DNA from: Onchocerca lupi
Taxonomy: Eukaryota > Nematoda > Chromadorea > Rhabditida > Onchocercidae
Length of the DNA stretch: 64,000 nt
Direction: 5' to 3'
Assembly: GCA_028564675.1 (NCBI GenBank)
Contig: JAOVVO010000458.1
Span: 1-64,000 of the forward strand
Part shown: positions 37,615 through 46,608 of the stretch, one piece after another
How the letters are laid out: every line of letters starts with the position of its first letter
How positions within the stretch are numbered: the stretch's first letter is position 1
Position numbers and translations under genes: made by a program
Notes under the pieces: generated by a model
What the model saw: only the letters and a program-made list of their open reading frames with translations
The model's database searches: none
What the model was told of the DNA's origin: nothing

Positions 37615-40275
37615 CTACTTGATAACTTGCTTTAAAATTTCCTCTTGTTGCTGAGTATGAACATTAACATAACCGCATGCAGGAGATGCAGCAGCAGGTC
37701 TTGCTATACACTTAGGTCTTTTTGCTTGAATGTCGAGATTGAGTAATACTTCTTCTATCAACGGATTAACAAAAAACCACCCTCCCATGTTTTTTGGTTC
37801 TTCCTGACACCATACAATTTCAGCGTTTTTGTATTTTCCAAGCTCATTACTTAGTTTATTAGCAGGAAATGGATAAAATTGCTCTAATCGTATTATTACT
37901 ATATCATTTATTTTTTGTATCTCACATGCTTCAATTATATCGTAATAAACTTTACCACTGCATATTATGGCTTTGCGTATTTTTTCATCTGAAACTAAGC
38001 TTACTCTATATTCTGGAGTTACCGTGAGAAATCTTCCTTCAAAGTCAGACAGGTTAGAAACTGCTCTTTTGTGACGTAATAATGATTTAGGTGTAAACAC
38101 TACTAAAGGCTTACGGAAGTCTCGATGGATCTGTCTGCGCAAAACATGAAAGTAGTTTGCCGGAGTAGAGCAATTAACTACTTGCATATTATCCTCTGCA
38201 CAGAGCTGCAAAAACCTCTCTATACGCGCAGAGCTGTGTTCAGGTCCTTGCCCTTCATAGCCATGAGGCAAAAGTAAGACTAGACCGCTGGATCGCAACC
38301 ACTTTGTTTCTGCCGACGCAATAAACTGGTCGATCATAATTTGTGCACCATTTGCGAAATCACCGAACTGTCCTTCCCAGAGCACCAATGAATACGGAGA
38401 ATCAAGACTATATCCATATTCAAAGCCCATTACAGCATATTCTGACAGAGTGCTATCTATAATCTCAAAGTGAGCCTGTTCTTTGTTTATATCATTTAAT
38501 GGAGTAAACACCTCTTCTGTTACCTGATCAACGAGTCTTGAATGACGATGTGAAAAAGTTCCACGACTAGAATCTTGTCCTGACAAACGCACTTCTATTC
38601 CTTCTGTGAGTAGTGATGCAAATGCAAGGCTTTCAGCCGTTGCCCAATCTATATTACTACCAGAACTTATGCTGTCTATTCTGCTATTGAGTATTTTTTT
38701 AACTTTATTATTAATGTTAAAACTATTTGGTATATTGCTATTTATATGTACACCTAGTTTTTTTAGCTTATCTGATGGTACACCAGAGTCTGTATAGTAT
38801 TCGTTTAAATCATTCAGCTTCGCTTTTCTAAGTTTTGACCACACTCCACCGAACCAATCAGCTTTCTTTGGAGTATAAATCACTGATTCAGTCAGGCTTT
38901 TATCTAACTTTGCCCTAAATTCGCTACGTAATTTGTTTACCTCATCACTATTTAGCACTCTTTCTGCAGTTAACTTTTCTTCATACAGCGTTCCTGGAGT
39001 TTTATGCTTTGATATTACCTTGTACATGAGGGGCTGAGTGAGATTTGGTTCATCACCTTCATTGTGACCATGTTTACGGTAACATATTATGTCGATCACC
39101 ACATCTTTTTTAAACTTTTGCCTATATTCCATCGCGAGACTTGTGACAAAACTTACAGCTTCTGGATTATCTCCATTTACGTGGAATACTGGGACTTCTA
39201 TTGATTTTGCTATGTCAGTACAATAAAAAGATGACCGTGCACAGCATGGATTGGCAGTAAACCCAACTTGGTTATTAATGACAATATGTAAGATTCCATC
39301 CACTTTATAGCCTTTAATATTACTCAGAGCCAAGGTCTCGACAACCACTCCTTGACCTACGAAAGCTGCATCACCATGAATTGATACTCCGAGTACAGAC
39401 CTTGTTTTTTGTTTAGCTCTCACTCTTCCAACCAGAACTGGATTTACCGCTTCGAGGTGAGATGGGTTAGAGCATAGACTCAAGTGTATTTTTTTACCAT
39501 TAGCAAGCGTGCGATCAGATGAGTAACCGAGATGATATTTGACATCACCAGATATCTTAAGGTCACTTGGATATGCAAGATTGCCTTGAAATTCAGATAG
39601 CATTGCTGCATATTCTTTCCCAATAACTTTGGTTAAAACGTTGATCCGTCCGCGGTGAGCCATACCAAGAATTATTTCTTCAATTCCAAAAGCTGTGGAA
39701 TTATCAATAATCTTTTCTATTGCGACAATAGCTGATTCTCCGCCTTCAATAGAGAAACGCTTATGTCCAGGGAATTTTGTATGGAGAAACTGCTCGAACA
39801 TCTCAGATTCAATCAAGTGCCTCAGTATCTCCTTTTTATCTTGCGAGCTTAGTGTATAGACCTGATTTTCAATTTTTTCCTGCAGCCACATTCTCTCCTT
39901 GTAAGAGGAAATATGCATAAATTCAAAACCGATATTTTTACAGTAAATATCTCTATAAACTTTGGTGTCACGTGTTGGAGAGAAATTTGAATATTTCTGG
40001 TAATCTATTTCCTCATTCACGTTTGATGATAAAGGATTGAGATCTGAAAAAAAATGACCGTAAGATCTGAAAAAATTTATCGAATTGGAAACTGAGTCAT
40101 CTATTTTAATCAGATGCTGTGTACTACAACCCTTATCAACTTCTAAATTTACTAAGAAGGTTCTGTACCAATCTTCCCCGATTGATTTATCACCTTGTAA
40201 GTAACGGCTATACATTTCCTCTACAAATTTCATATTATCACCATAAAGGTAAGAGTCGTTTTTAAAATTTGGCAT
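37615..40275 (-). CDS. sucA: 2-oxoglutarate dehydrogenase E1 component
   Basis: The thiamine diphosphate-dependent E1 of the 2-oxoglutarate dehydrogenase complex decarboxylates 2-oxoglutarate in the TCA cycle. The 886 residues fit a slightly compact family member. The N-terminal E2-binding segment is SYLYGDNMKFVEEMYSRYL. EIILGMAHRGRINVL (about 201-215) and YHLGYSSDRTL follow, then HGDAAFVGQGVVVETL, the diphosphate-binding CYRKHGHNEGDEP (about 405-417), the central FSHRHSRLVDQ and the transketolase-like C-terminus LWEGQFGDFANGAQIMIDQF, then LLPHGYEGQGPEHSSARIERFL. SucB is not adjacent, and LpdA (E3) is 1.3 kb away on the other strand. Confidence 0.97.
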   Translation of the reverse strand: MPNFKNDSYLYGDNMKFVEEMYSRYLQGDKSIGEDWYRTFLVNLEVDKGCSTQHLIKIDDSVSNSINFFRSYGHFFSDLNPLSSNVNEEIDYQKYSNFSPTRDTKVYRDIYCKNIGFEFMHISSYKERMWLQEKIENQVYTLSSQDKKEILRHLIESEMFEQFLHTKFPGHKRFSIEGGESAIVAIEKIIDNSTAFGIEEIILGMAHRGRINVLTKVIGKEYAAMLSEFQGNLAYPSDLKISGDVKYHLGYSSDRTLANGKKIHLSLCSNPSHLEAVNPVLVGRVRAKQKTRSVLGVSIHGDAAFVGQGVVVETLALSNIKGYKVDGILHIVINNQVGFTANPCCARSSFYCTDIAKSIEVPVFHVNGDNPEAVSFVTSLAMEYRQKFKKDVVIDIICYRKHGHNEGDEPNLTQPLMYKVISKHKTPGTLYEEKLTAERVLNSDEVNKLRSEFRAKLDKSLTESVIYTPKKADWFGGVWSKLRKAKLNDLNEYYTDSGVPSDKLKKLGVHINSNIPNSFNINNKVKKILNSRIDSISSGSNIDWATAESLAFASLLTEGIEVRLSGQDSSRGTFSHRHSRLVDQVTEEVFTPLNDINKEQAHFEIIDSTLSEYAVMGFEYGYSLDSPYSLVLWEGQFGDFANGAQIMIDQFIASAETKWLRSSGLVLLLPHGYEGQGPEHSSARIERFLQLCAEDNMQVVNCSTPANYFHVLRRQIHRDFRKPLVVFTPKSLLRHKRAVSNLSDFEGRFLTVTPEYRVSLVSDEKIRKAIICSGKVYYDIIEACEIQKINDIVIIRLEQFYPFPANKLSNELGKYKNAEIVWCQEEPKNMGGWFFVNPLIEEVLLNLDIQAKRPKCIARPAAASPACGYVNVHTQQQEEILKQVIK

Positions 40276-40516
40276 AATTACATAAAAGATATCAAATGTT
40301 TATAAGTATAACTTAAGTTTTTTAAAAAAGAACTTTTTTGATACCTATGAAGTTAAATCAGTATATTATAGATATCTTAAGGATTACCTTCAGCATTTAA
40401 CTTAACAATTTTTTTAGTAATAATTTCAGTAAATTCAGAAAAGGTTCTTTTTTTTGTGAAAATGCAACCTTTATAGTGTCAGTAATAGAAAGACATTAAG
40501 AACTGCACAAACACTG

Positions 40517-40747
40517 CTAGTATAAAGCATCAAAGAAAATGCATAATAATAATATATCTAACTTAAAATAGTAGAAACTACTGTAAAACAGCAGCAGGAT
40601 ACTACAGAGTTCTATTGCTTGATTGCGCAGATTGCATTGTGCTAGCAACACTTTAACTTTATTATTTTTGGAAAATACAGAAACTGCCCCCCTATTAAAG
40701 CCACCTTTATCATAATCATAAACCTCTTCTTTAGGGGGGACTTGCAC
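40517..40747 (-). CDS. Doubtful 76-codon frame, probably a gene fragment
   Basis: A minus-strand frame reading VPPKEEVYDYDKGGFNRGAV, then SVFSKNNKVKVLLAQCNL, followed by a hydrophobic tail rich in Leu, Phe and Tyr. The first 45 codons look protein-like. The start is not an ATG, and the open frame continues upstream of it as WNDIVQ. The tail looks like random AT-rich translation, so this is more likely a fragment of an older gene than a functional peptide. I recognise no family. It borders the palindrome at 40778. Confidence 0.25.
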   Translation of the reverse strand: MQVPPKEEVYDYDKGGFNRGAVSVFSKNNKVKVLLAQCNLRNQAIELCSILLLFYSSFYYFKLDILLLCIFFDALY

Positions 40748-40777
40748 AATATCATTCCAATTTCTCTTTTTCTTGTC

Positions 40778-40800
40778 ATCCCAGTGTTAAGCACTGGGAT
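40778..40800. repeat. Short palindromic repeat element (perfect 9-base stem)
   Basis: atcccagtg / cactgggat, a perfect 9-base stem with loop ttaag. Degenerate forms of the same unit occur at about 5774-5797 and 6245-6267. The form 'atcccagtgtcaagcactgggat' is a familiar short dispersed element of Wolbachia intergenic DNA (from memory of such genomes, not checked). It could form an RNA hairpin, but there is no T tract for a terminator. Confidence 0.65.
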
Positions 40801-41220
40801 TTAATTTCATTTTATGTTTTTTTATATAAATTAGCTTAATATAGGTTTCTTTTTTTCATTCTCTTTTTCAGTCTTTTAGTAGTTTTTTTTATTAAAAGCT
40901 GAGTTCACGTTTTTGAAATTTTTTAAAGTAAACTAATTTTACACACCATACTTCAATATAAAGCTAGAAATGACCTGTTCTTATGTTTCAAAACTTCGTT
41001 TAACTAAATTCAACGTGATACCTATATATAGAACTTTGTTGTGTTTACTTATAAGTATATAAATATAATAGCTTTTTATGCTATACTCCTCAGCTTCAGC
41101 TACTTAGATGATTTCATAAGAACAACTGAGATAGCGTGATAGAAGTGCTGAAATGATACCTTATTAAGTAAGGATTGATTTTGTAATTGCGAAATTTACA
41201 TCATCATCAACTATAAATAT

Positions 41221-41475
41221 TAAGAGATTTATTAAATAAAGAAAAAAGATAAGAGAAATACCGTAATAGCTAGTTATTTTTCTGATCTTGTAAGCTGATA
41301 TTCTATACTGTCTTAAATGCTTTTATAAGTGTGCTTCAAATCATATAGTAAAATCCTGAAACTAGACATAAAGTACATATAGCATATAAAATTAGACGTA
41401 AGACACCTATGTAATACTTTCGTTGTTCAATTTATACAGATTGAAGATAACTAAATGTTCTTGTTATCATGATAA
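41221..41475 (+). repeat. Dispersed Wolbachia-type repeat, copy B
   Basis: This copy shares ordered landmarks with the copy at 32155: attaaataaagaaa, ctagttatttttctgatcttg, attctatactgtcttaaatg, cataaagtacatatagca, tgtaatactttcgttgttca and acagattgaagataac. The block attctatactgtcttaaatg is also nearly identical in the inverted copy at 52632-52395. It is non-coding or long decayed. Confidence 0.6.
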
Positions 41476-41617
41476 AGAGATTGCTGAGTTTATCTCAGAA
41501 GTTTTTAATCCTGCTCTCTTATAACTGAAGGAATCTGAATACTAATTAGCTATTTTGACGATAGAAAGTGACGCCATTGATTACACTGGTTTCATCTGCT
41601 ATACATAGTCTTTGAAT

Positions 41618-43012
41618 ATGAAAAACATGGACGAATATGATATAGCAGTTGTAGGCAGTGGCCCTGGCGGCTATGTAGCGGCAATTAGAGCGGTGCAGCT
41701 TGGGTTTAAAACTGCAGTTATTGAAAAAGAAAAAAATTTAGGTGGTATATGCTTAAATTGGGGATGCATCCCGACGAAATCGTTACTTAGGGCATCCGAA
41801 GTCTATAGGCTCATAAAAAGAGCGGAGGAATTTGGTATAAAAGTAAAAGATGTGAGTTTTGATATACAATCGATAGTAAAATACTCAAAAAATATTGTTG
41901 ATAAACTGTCGAGCGGTATTGCATATTTAATGAGAAAAAATAATATAAAAGTCTATCAGGGTTTTGGTAAACTTGTAGGTAATCGTACTATAAAGATTTC
42001 TAGTAGTGGAGGAGAACACGAGATTTCTTCTAAGCGTATTATTTTAGCAACAGGTGTAAGAGCACGAAACCTGCCTGGAGTAGAAGTAGATGGAGATTTG
42101 ATATGGAATGCTCAGCATGCTATAGCTCTAGATAAGTTACCAAAATCGTTGTTAATTATAGGATCTGGTGCAATTGGGATAGAATTTGCAAGTTTCTGCA
42201 GTACTTTAGGAGTTGATGTCTCAATTATAGAAGTAAAAAACACCATTTTACCGTTGGAAGATAAGGACATTTCAGGTTTAGCACAAGAAATATTTATGAG
42301 ACAGGGAATAAAAATATATACAAACAATAGTGTAAAGACTATAACTAAAAACAAAGGCTCTGTTCAAGTTCAGCTAAGTAGCGGTAAAAACAAAGAATTC
42401 GATAGAGTAATTGTTGCGGTTGGCGTCCAGGCAAATACTGAAAATATAGGTTTAGAGAATACAAAAGTTAAATTAAGTCCTTCTGGCTTTATTGAAACGA
42501 ATGAATGGTATGAAACATGTGAACCGAATGTATATGCAATAGGTGATGTAGCTGGTCCGCCATGTTTGGCACATAAAGCAAGTCGTGAAGCTATGGTCTG
42601 CGTTGAGAAGATTGCTGGTAAAGATGTCCACATATTAAAAAAAGCGTGCGTACCAAATTGTACTTACTCTTATCCTCAAATAGCGAGTGTTGGTCTAACT
42701 GAAGAACAAGCAATCAAAGATGGGTATGATGTAAAGATAGGAAAATTTCATTCTGATTTTAGTGGTAAATCTATTGTGCTCGGTGAGACTGATGGGTTAG
42801 TGAAAACAGTGATAGACAAAAAAACAGGTGAGCTCCTTGGAGCTCACCTGTTAGGAGCAGAAGTAACAGAGTTAATTAGTAGTTTTGTCCTTGCAAAGCA
42901 AATAGAAGTAACAGATCTTGATATAAAATCTATGATTTTTCCTCACCCAACTATTTCAGAAATGATGCACGAGTCAGTACTTGCTGCGGATAATGAGTCG
43001 CTGAATAGTTGA
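41618..43012 (+). CDS. lpdA: Dihydrolipoamide dehydrogenase (E3)
   Basis: E3 reoxidises the lipoyl groups of the pyruvate and 2-oxoglutarate dehydrogenase complexes, passing electrons through FAD to NAD. The product has 464 residues from ATG 41618. It has the FAD motif GSGPGGYVAAIRA (13-25), the redox disulfide NLGGICLNWGCIPTKSLL (Cys45 and Cys50), the NAD motif IGSGAIGIEFASF (about 179-191), AIGDVAGPPCLAHKASREA, and the dimer-interface catalytic HPTISEMMHES near the end. ATG 41627 and TTG 41612 are in-frame alternative starts. Near the 3' end the coding sequence contains a perfect 14-base-arm palindrome (listed separately). Confidence 0.97.
   Translation: MKNMDEYDIAVVGSGPGGYVAAIRAVQLGFKTAVIEKEKNLGGICLNWGCIPTKSLLRASEVYRLIKRAEEFGIKVKDVSFDIQSIVKYSKNIVDKLSSGIAYLMRKNNIKVYQGFGKLVGNRTIKISSSGGEHEISSKRIILATGVRARNLPGVEVDGDLIWNAQHAIALDKLPKSLLIIGSGAIGIEFASFCSTLGVDVSIIEVKNTILPLEDKDISGLAQEIFMRQGIKIYTNNSVKTITKNKGSVQVQLSSGKNKEFDRVIVAVGVQANTENIGLENTKVKLSPSGFIETNEWYETCEPNVYAIGDVAGPPCLAHKASREAMVCVEKIAGKDVHILKKACVPNCTYSYPQIASVGLTEEQAIKDGYDVKIGKFHSDFSGKSIVLGETDGLVKTVIDKKTGELLGAHLLGAEVTELISSFVLAKQIEVTDLDIKSMIFPHPTISEMMHESVLAADNESLNS
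42823..42852. repeat. Perfect 14-base inverted repeat inside lpdA
   Basis: aacaggtgagctcc / ggagctcacctgtt separated by only two bases (tt). It encodes the conserved stretch KTGELLGAHLL, so coding constraint accounts for part of it. A perfect 28-base palindromic pairing that is relatively GC-rich is still unusual here. The mRNA would form a strong hairpin. Confidence 0.85.
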
Positions 43013-43462
43013 GTTAACGTTCCGTTGCTTCAGAGCTGAAAGTCCTTAAACGGAAGATTTCTATGTACTTTAGTTATGACTGATTGATTATCAGAGTTAG
43101 GTCTCTATCATCTTTCTTTTAGCTCTTCAGCTCTGCTGCTTTCACTTCAAGCTTTATCTTTAGATTAAGATACCCCTGAGTTTTTCTGTATTATCTAAAT
43201 CTTGTTACTTTAGTTAGTGTTTTCTATTTTTATTACGCTGCTCTTACTGAGGTAGATCAACACCTAAATTAGAGAGACTTTTATTGTGTTTTTAGCAATC
43301 CGATAAAGCTTCTCCGTTTTGTTTTCTATTCTTAATGCTTATTTTCCTTATTAATTTCTTTTTTACTATTGTTGTTAAGCACTTTTCTTTCTATCTTTCT
43401 ATTATAAAGCCTAATAAAATTCTATGTGTAATTATTAAATAATAGTTAATAATCTAGTATCA
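43013..43462. other. 450-base gene-free stretch between lpdA and murG
   Basis: The plus strand is T-rich. The minus strand gives broken helical fragments (SLSNLGVDLPQ, QDLDNTEKLRGILI) that may come from a decayed coiled-coil protein. No start, ribosome site or RNA gene is recognisable. The murG promoter probably lies in the last 100 bases. Confidence 0.4.
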
Positions 43463-44512
43463 ATGTATTATACACAGATGGATGTCATTCTTGCAACAGG
43501 CGGAACAGGTGGACATATTTTCCCAGCCATGACCTTGGCAAAAGCACTAAAATTGCAAGGGTACAGTTGTATATTGTTTACTGATAAAAAAATAGATAAA
43601 AATAGAGATGTAGAAAGCTATGCCCTGCCATTATGTAAGCCAAGTAATAATAGATTTAAATTTTTCCTTTTATTAACATATAGCTTTGTGTTAGCACTGT
43701 ATCAAATAAAAAAACTAAAGCCAAAGCTAGTTGTTGGTTTTGGTGGCTATGCCTCTTTTCCAACTCTTCTTGCGGCAAAAATTCTCTCTATACCTATAAT
43801 TTTACATGAACAAAATACAGTTTTAGGAAGAGTAAATAGATTTTTTCTCAATGGTGCAGAGTTGATTGCAACTAGCTTTCCGGAAACTAAATATGTGGAG
43901 AACAATAGATGTATTTTTACAGGAAATTTTGTTTATATAAAAGCACAGGGCTATTATCACATTCATTCTGAAGAGAACTTGAATATATTAGTGATAGCAG
44001 CTAGTCAAGGTGCAAGTTTTTTTGACGATGTAATAAGTGACGTAGTTTGCAATTTGCCTATTAAAGTGAAAGAGAAGCTTAGAGTAACGCAGCAATGTAC
44101 GAAAAAAAATATTAGTAAGGTCAAAGATTTGTACGAAAGTGAAAAGGTCAGTAATGAATTAAGTGAGTTTTTTGATGATATGGAAAGTAGATTAGCAAGT
44201 GCTCATTTGGTAATTAGCAGAGCAGGGGCAACTTCAATAGCAGAGATCACTCTTGCTAAGCGTCCTGCTATATATATTCCTTACCCTTACTCAAAAGATG
44301 GTCATCAATTTTACAACGCAAAATATATTGAGAATCTAGGAGCAGCTGTAATAATTGAGCAAGATAGTGAAACGAGAAAAAATCTAAGAGAGTTACTAAT
44401 TGATTTATTAGGAAATTCTCAAAAATTGTGTGACATGGCTAATAATACTAAGAAAGCAAGAATAAAAAATGGAGTTGATGAATTTATTAAGATAATAGCT
44501 CAAAAATTTTGA
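43463..44512 (+). CDS. murG: UDP-GlcNAc:undecaprenyl-pyrophosphoryl-MurNAc-pentapeptide transferase
   Basis: MurG adds GlcNAc to lipid I to form lipid II on the inner face of the membrane. The 349-residue product has the expected GT-B landmarks: the N-terminal glycine loop ATGGTGGHIFPAMTLA (about residues 10-25), VVGFGGYASFPTLLAA (about 90-105), LHEQNTVLGRVNRF (about 112-125), VIAASQGASFFDD with a changed second glycine loop (usual GGSQGA), and SRAGATSIAEIT with PYPYSKDGHQFYNA for UDP-GlcNAc binding. ATG 43478 (MDVILATGG) is an alternative start. Its last 13 bases overlap the end of the convergent gshB. Confidence 0.95.
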   Translation: MYYTQMDVILATGGTGGHIFPAMTLAKALKLQGYSCILFTDKKIDKNRDVESYALPLCKPSNNRFKFFLLLTYSFVLALYQIKKLKPKLVVGFGGYASFPTLLAAKILSIPIILHEQNTVLGRVNRFFLNGAELIATSFPETKYVENNRCIFTGNFVYIKAQGYYHIHSEENLNILVIAASQGASFFDDVISDVVCNLPIKVKEKLRVTQQCTKKNISKVKDLYESEKVSNELSEFFDDMESRLASAHLVISRAGATSIAEITLAKRPAIYIPYPYSKDGHQFYNAKYIENLGAAVIIEQDSETRKNLRELLIDLLGNSQKLCDMANNTKKARIKNGVDEFIKIIAQKF

Positions 44513-45438
44513 TAACGAGTATGGATACTTGCTTTTTCTTCAAATGTATCCCATAGTTTTTTTTCTAATGCTATATTGTATAGCTTATTGATGTAAACTA
44601 CACCTGTAGGTGAGGTTGTGTTAATTTCGAGGAGAAAATTATCTATAATGTCAATGCCAACGAATATTAACCCTCTTTTTTTTAGTTCAGGGCCAATTTT
44701 ATTACAAATTTCATTATCTCTGTCACTCATTTCAACTGGTAGAAAACTTGCTCCAAGTTGTAAGTTTGTTCTGATTTCTTCACTGACTCTTGGGACTCGT
44801 TTCATTACTCCAATTGGTTGGCCATTCAGTAATAATATTCTTTTATCTTTATCTATATTTTTACAAAATGCTTGCGCAATTATAGGGCATTTATATTTTG
44901 AAATCATTAGTTCCACTATTACTTGAATGTTACTTCTATCTCTTACTCTTATTACGTCTTTTCCTCCATAGCTATACAGTGGCTTCAGAATAATATTTTT
45001 GTCATAATTATGGTAAAAATTCCTAATCATTGATATATTTTCAGTGATTAAAGTCGGCAAAATTAATTCTGGAAATAATGAGGTGATTAATTTTTCAGGA
45101 TAATTTCTTATCTCTGTTGGATTGTTTATTACCAAAGCACCAGCTTTCTCTAAAATATAAGTAGTTGTAATGTAACGCATATTAAAAGGTGGATTCTGCC
45201 TAATAAATATGATTTCTATTTCATTTAAGTTGATTATTATGTCTTTTCTAGAGGTAAAACTAGAATCATCAACACTAACTTTCTGGGCAAGAGCAATTGG
45301 CTGGTTTAGATTTAATGCTAAATTATTAGGAACATAGATGAAAATTTCGTGCTTTCTCCTTTGTGCTTCCTTTATTAGTGCAAATGTAGTATCAGTTTCA
45401 AAGTTTATATTTTCATCCATTTGAAAAGCAACTTTCAT
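44500..45438 (-). CDS. gshB: Glutathione synthetase
   Basis: GshB ligates gamma-glutamylcysteine and glycine using ATP. The product has 312 residues, the normal size for the bacterial ATP-grasp family. Features are an N-terminal domain starting KVAFQMDENINFETDTTFAL, then FIRQNPPFNMRYITTTYILE (about 96-115), NNPTEIRNYPEKL, the ATP-grasp ILKPLYSYGGKDVIRV (about 151-166), RILLLNGQPIGVMKRVP, and the metal-binding GIDIIDNFLLEINTTSPTG near the end. The usual metal-site sequence is EINVTSPTG, which is well matched. It is convergent with murG, with a 13-base overlap of the coding ends. Confidence 0.95.
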   Translation of the reverse strand: MKVAFQMDENINFETDTTFALIKEAQRRKHEIFIYVPNNLALNLNQPIALAQKVSVDDSSFTSRKDIIINLNEIEIIFIRQNPPFNMRYITTTYILEKAGALVINNPTEIRNYPEKLITSLFPELILPTLITENISMIRNFYHNYDKNIILKPLYSYGGKDVIRVRDRSNIQVIVELMISKYKCPIIAQAFCKNIDKDKRILLLNGQPIGVMKRVPRVSEEIRTNLQLGASFLPVEMSDRDNEICNKIGPELKKRGLIFVGIDIIDNFLLEINTTSPTGVVYINKLYNIALEKKLWDTFEEKASIHTRYQNF

Positions 45439-45487
45439 TTATATATTATTTTTGAAATTAAATTACCATTTAAAAACTAAGCTTTCA

Positions 45488-46081
45488 TTAACGTCGTAAC
45501 TTGCTATGTCTATGACGTACATAACTTACAACTTGCTTTACTCCTTTAATTTTTCTTGCAATTGCTATTACTGCTTTTAGTTCTGCTTTATTCTGAGCTA
45601 TACCCATTAAATAAACAGTTCCATCAACTGTGTTAACGCTGTAATTAATTGATTTGATATTTCTTTTCCCTAAAAACCTTGTCTTTATTTCCGCTGTTAT
45701 CATACCATCTATAATAGAGTCAAGTATGGAAATTGTTTGAATTGGTGTTACCCTTATTTCATTTATTACCTCTTTAACTTCTTTTTCTTGCCAAGCTATT
45801 TTTTCTGCTGTAAGTTGTTTTTCGGGCGTATCAACATTTCCAATAAGCAGTACTCTTCCTTCACTTACTTTAACTTTTATGGATGAAAATAATCCATGCT
45901 TTAAGAGCTGCTTATTGATTCTGATTATTATAGTTGTATCGTCGACAATATTTCCTAAAGATTTATCTTGCATTGCTACTGCTGTCGCTGTAGTAGCTAC
46001 TACACCACTTATTATAAGGGTTGTACATCCGCTCTGTGTAATCAAAAAGATTGCAAGTAAAAAATTTGCTATTAGTCTCAT
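45488..46081 (-). CDS. BON-domain lipoprotein (OsmY/DolP-like)
   Basis: A 197-residue putative lipoprotein. The signal peptide MRLIANFLLAIFLITQSGC ends in a lipobox-like TQSGC, so Cys19 would be lipidated. Two BON domains follow, each with the typical pattern: first GLFSSIKVKVSEGRVLLIGNV then AEKIAWQEKEVKEVINEI, second SINYSVNTVDGTVYLMGIA then ARKIKGVKQVVSYV. The domain order and length resemble E. coli DolP (YraP), an outer-membrane-integrity lipoprotein. That role is inferred from the family. It lies 49 bases upstream in coordinates of gshB's start and on the same strand, so the two may form a unit (BON gene first, then gshB). Confidence 0.88.
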   Translation of the reverse strand: MRLIANFLLAIFLITQSGCTTLIISGVVATTATAVAMQDKSLGNIVDDTTIIIRINKQLLKHGLFSSIKVKVSEGRVLLIGNVDTPEKQLTAEKIAWQEKEVKEVINEIRVTPIQTISILDSIIDGMITAEIKTRFLGKRNIKSINYSVNTVDGTVYLMGIAQNKAELKAVIAIARKIKGVKQVVSYVRHRHSKLRR

Positions 46082-46374
46082 TATTGATTTTCAGGGTTTA
46101 GAGTTTTTGTTAAAAGATATTAATAAGCTTTTTTGATTATGTAAATACCATAAATCGAGTAAGATTTTAGACCTTGAGTGTTTTAATGTAGTACTATAAT
46201 GTTAATTCGAAGTAATTTAGGTTCGCTTAAGTAGATTGATAGGTGAAATTGATTGGGGTATTATAAGGTTGTTATTCTAATTTTGTGACACTGGATATAA
46301 TCTTCAAGATGAGTTCTATTATAAGATAACAGAAATGAATTTGTGGTATAGCTCTATAAGCTACGGGAAATTTT
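46082..46374. other. Short intergenic stretch before tRNA-Leu
   Basis: 293 bases of AT-rich DNA between the start of the BON lipoprotein gene (minus strand) and tRNA-Leu (plus strand). It should contain the promoters of both. I see no reading frame or repeat. Confidence 0.4.
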
Positions 46375-46456
46375 GCGGATATGGCGGAATTGGTAGACGT
46401 GCCAGGTTTAGGTCTTGGTGATCTTGTTCATGGGGGTTCAAGTCCCTCTATCCGCA
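46375..46456 (+). tRNA. tRNA-Leu (UAG)
   Basis: An 82-base class II tRNA. The acceptor stem pairs gcggata (46375-46381) with tatccgc (46449-46455). The D arm is tggcggaattggtagacg. The anticodon stem ccagg/cttgg encloses loop ttTAGgt, anticodon TAG, reading CUN leucine codons. A variable arm follows, then T arm gggggttcaagtccctc. The discriminator is A46456 and CCA is not encoded (ctt follows). Confidence 0.95.
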
Positions 46457-46608
46457 CTTACATAACTTAAGTTATAAAGAAAAGTTTATAATCACTAAAT
46501 ATGCTTTTGTTTCTGTAAAAAACCCGTTCTTAAAGATTGTATTTAACTTAAATCCTGATAAAATAACTTTGTTAAGGTGTGAATTAAAATACTTGTAAGT
46601 AGATTATA

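Larger units (their letters stand above)
40276..41617. other. 1.3 kb stretch between divergent sucA and lpdA
   Basis: No convincing gene. It holds a small minus-strand frame (40517-40747), a perfect short palindrome (40778-40800) and copy B of the dispersed repeat (about 41221-41475), each listed separately. Promoters for sucA and lpdA presumably lie at the two ends. Nothing else is recognisable. Confidence 0.5.

Noticed and set aside
44500..44512. The 13-base overlap of murG and gshB as a sign of an error.
   Set aside because: Convergent genes overlapping by a few codons at their ends are common, and both proteins have normal C-termini.
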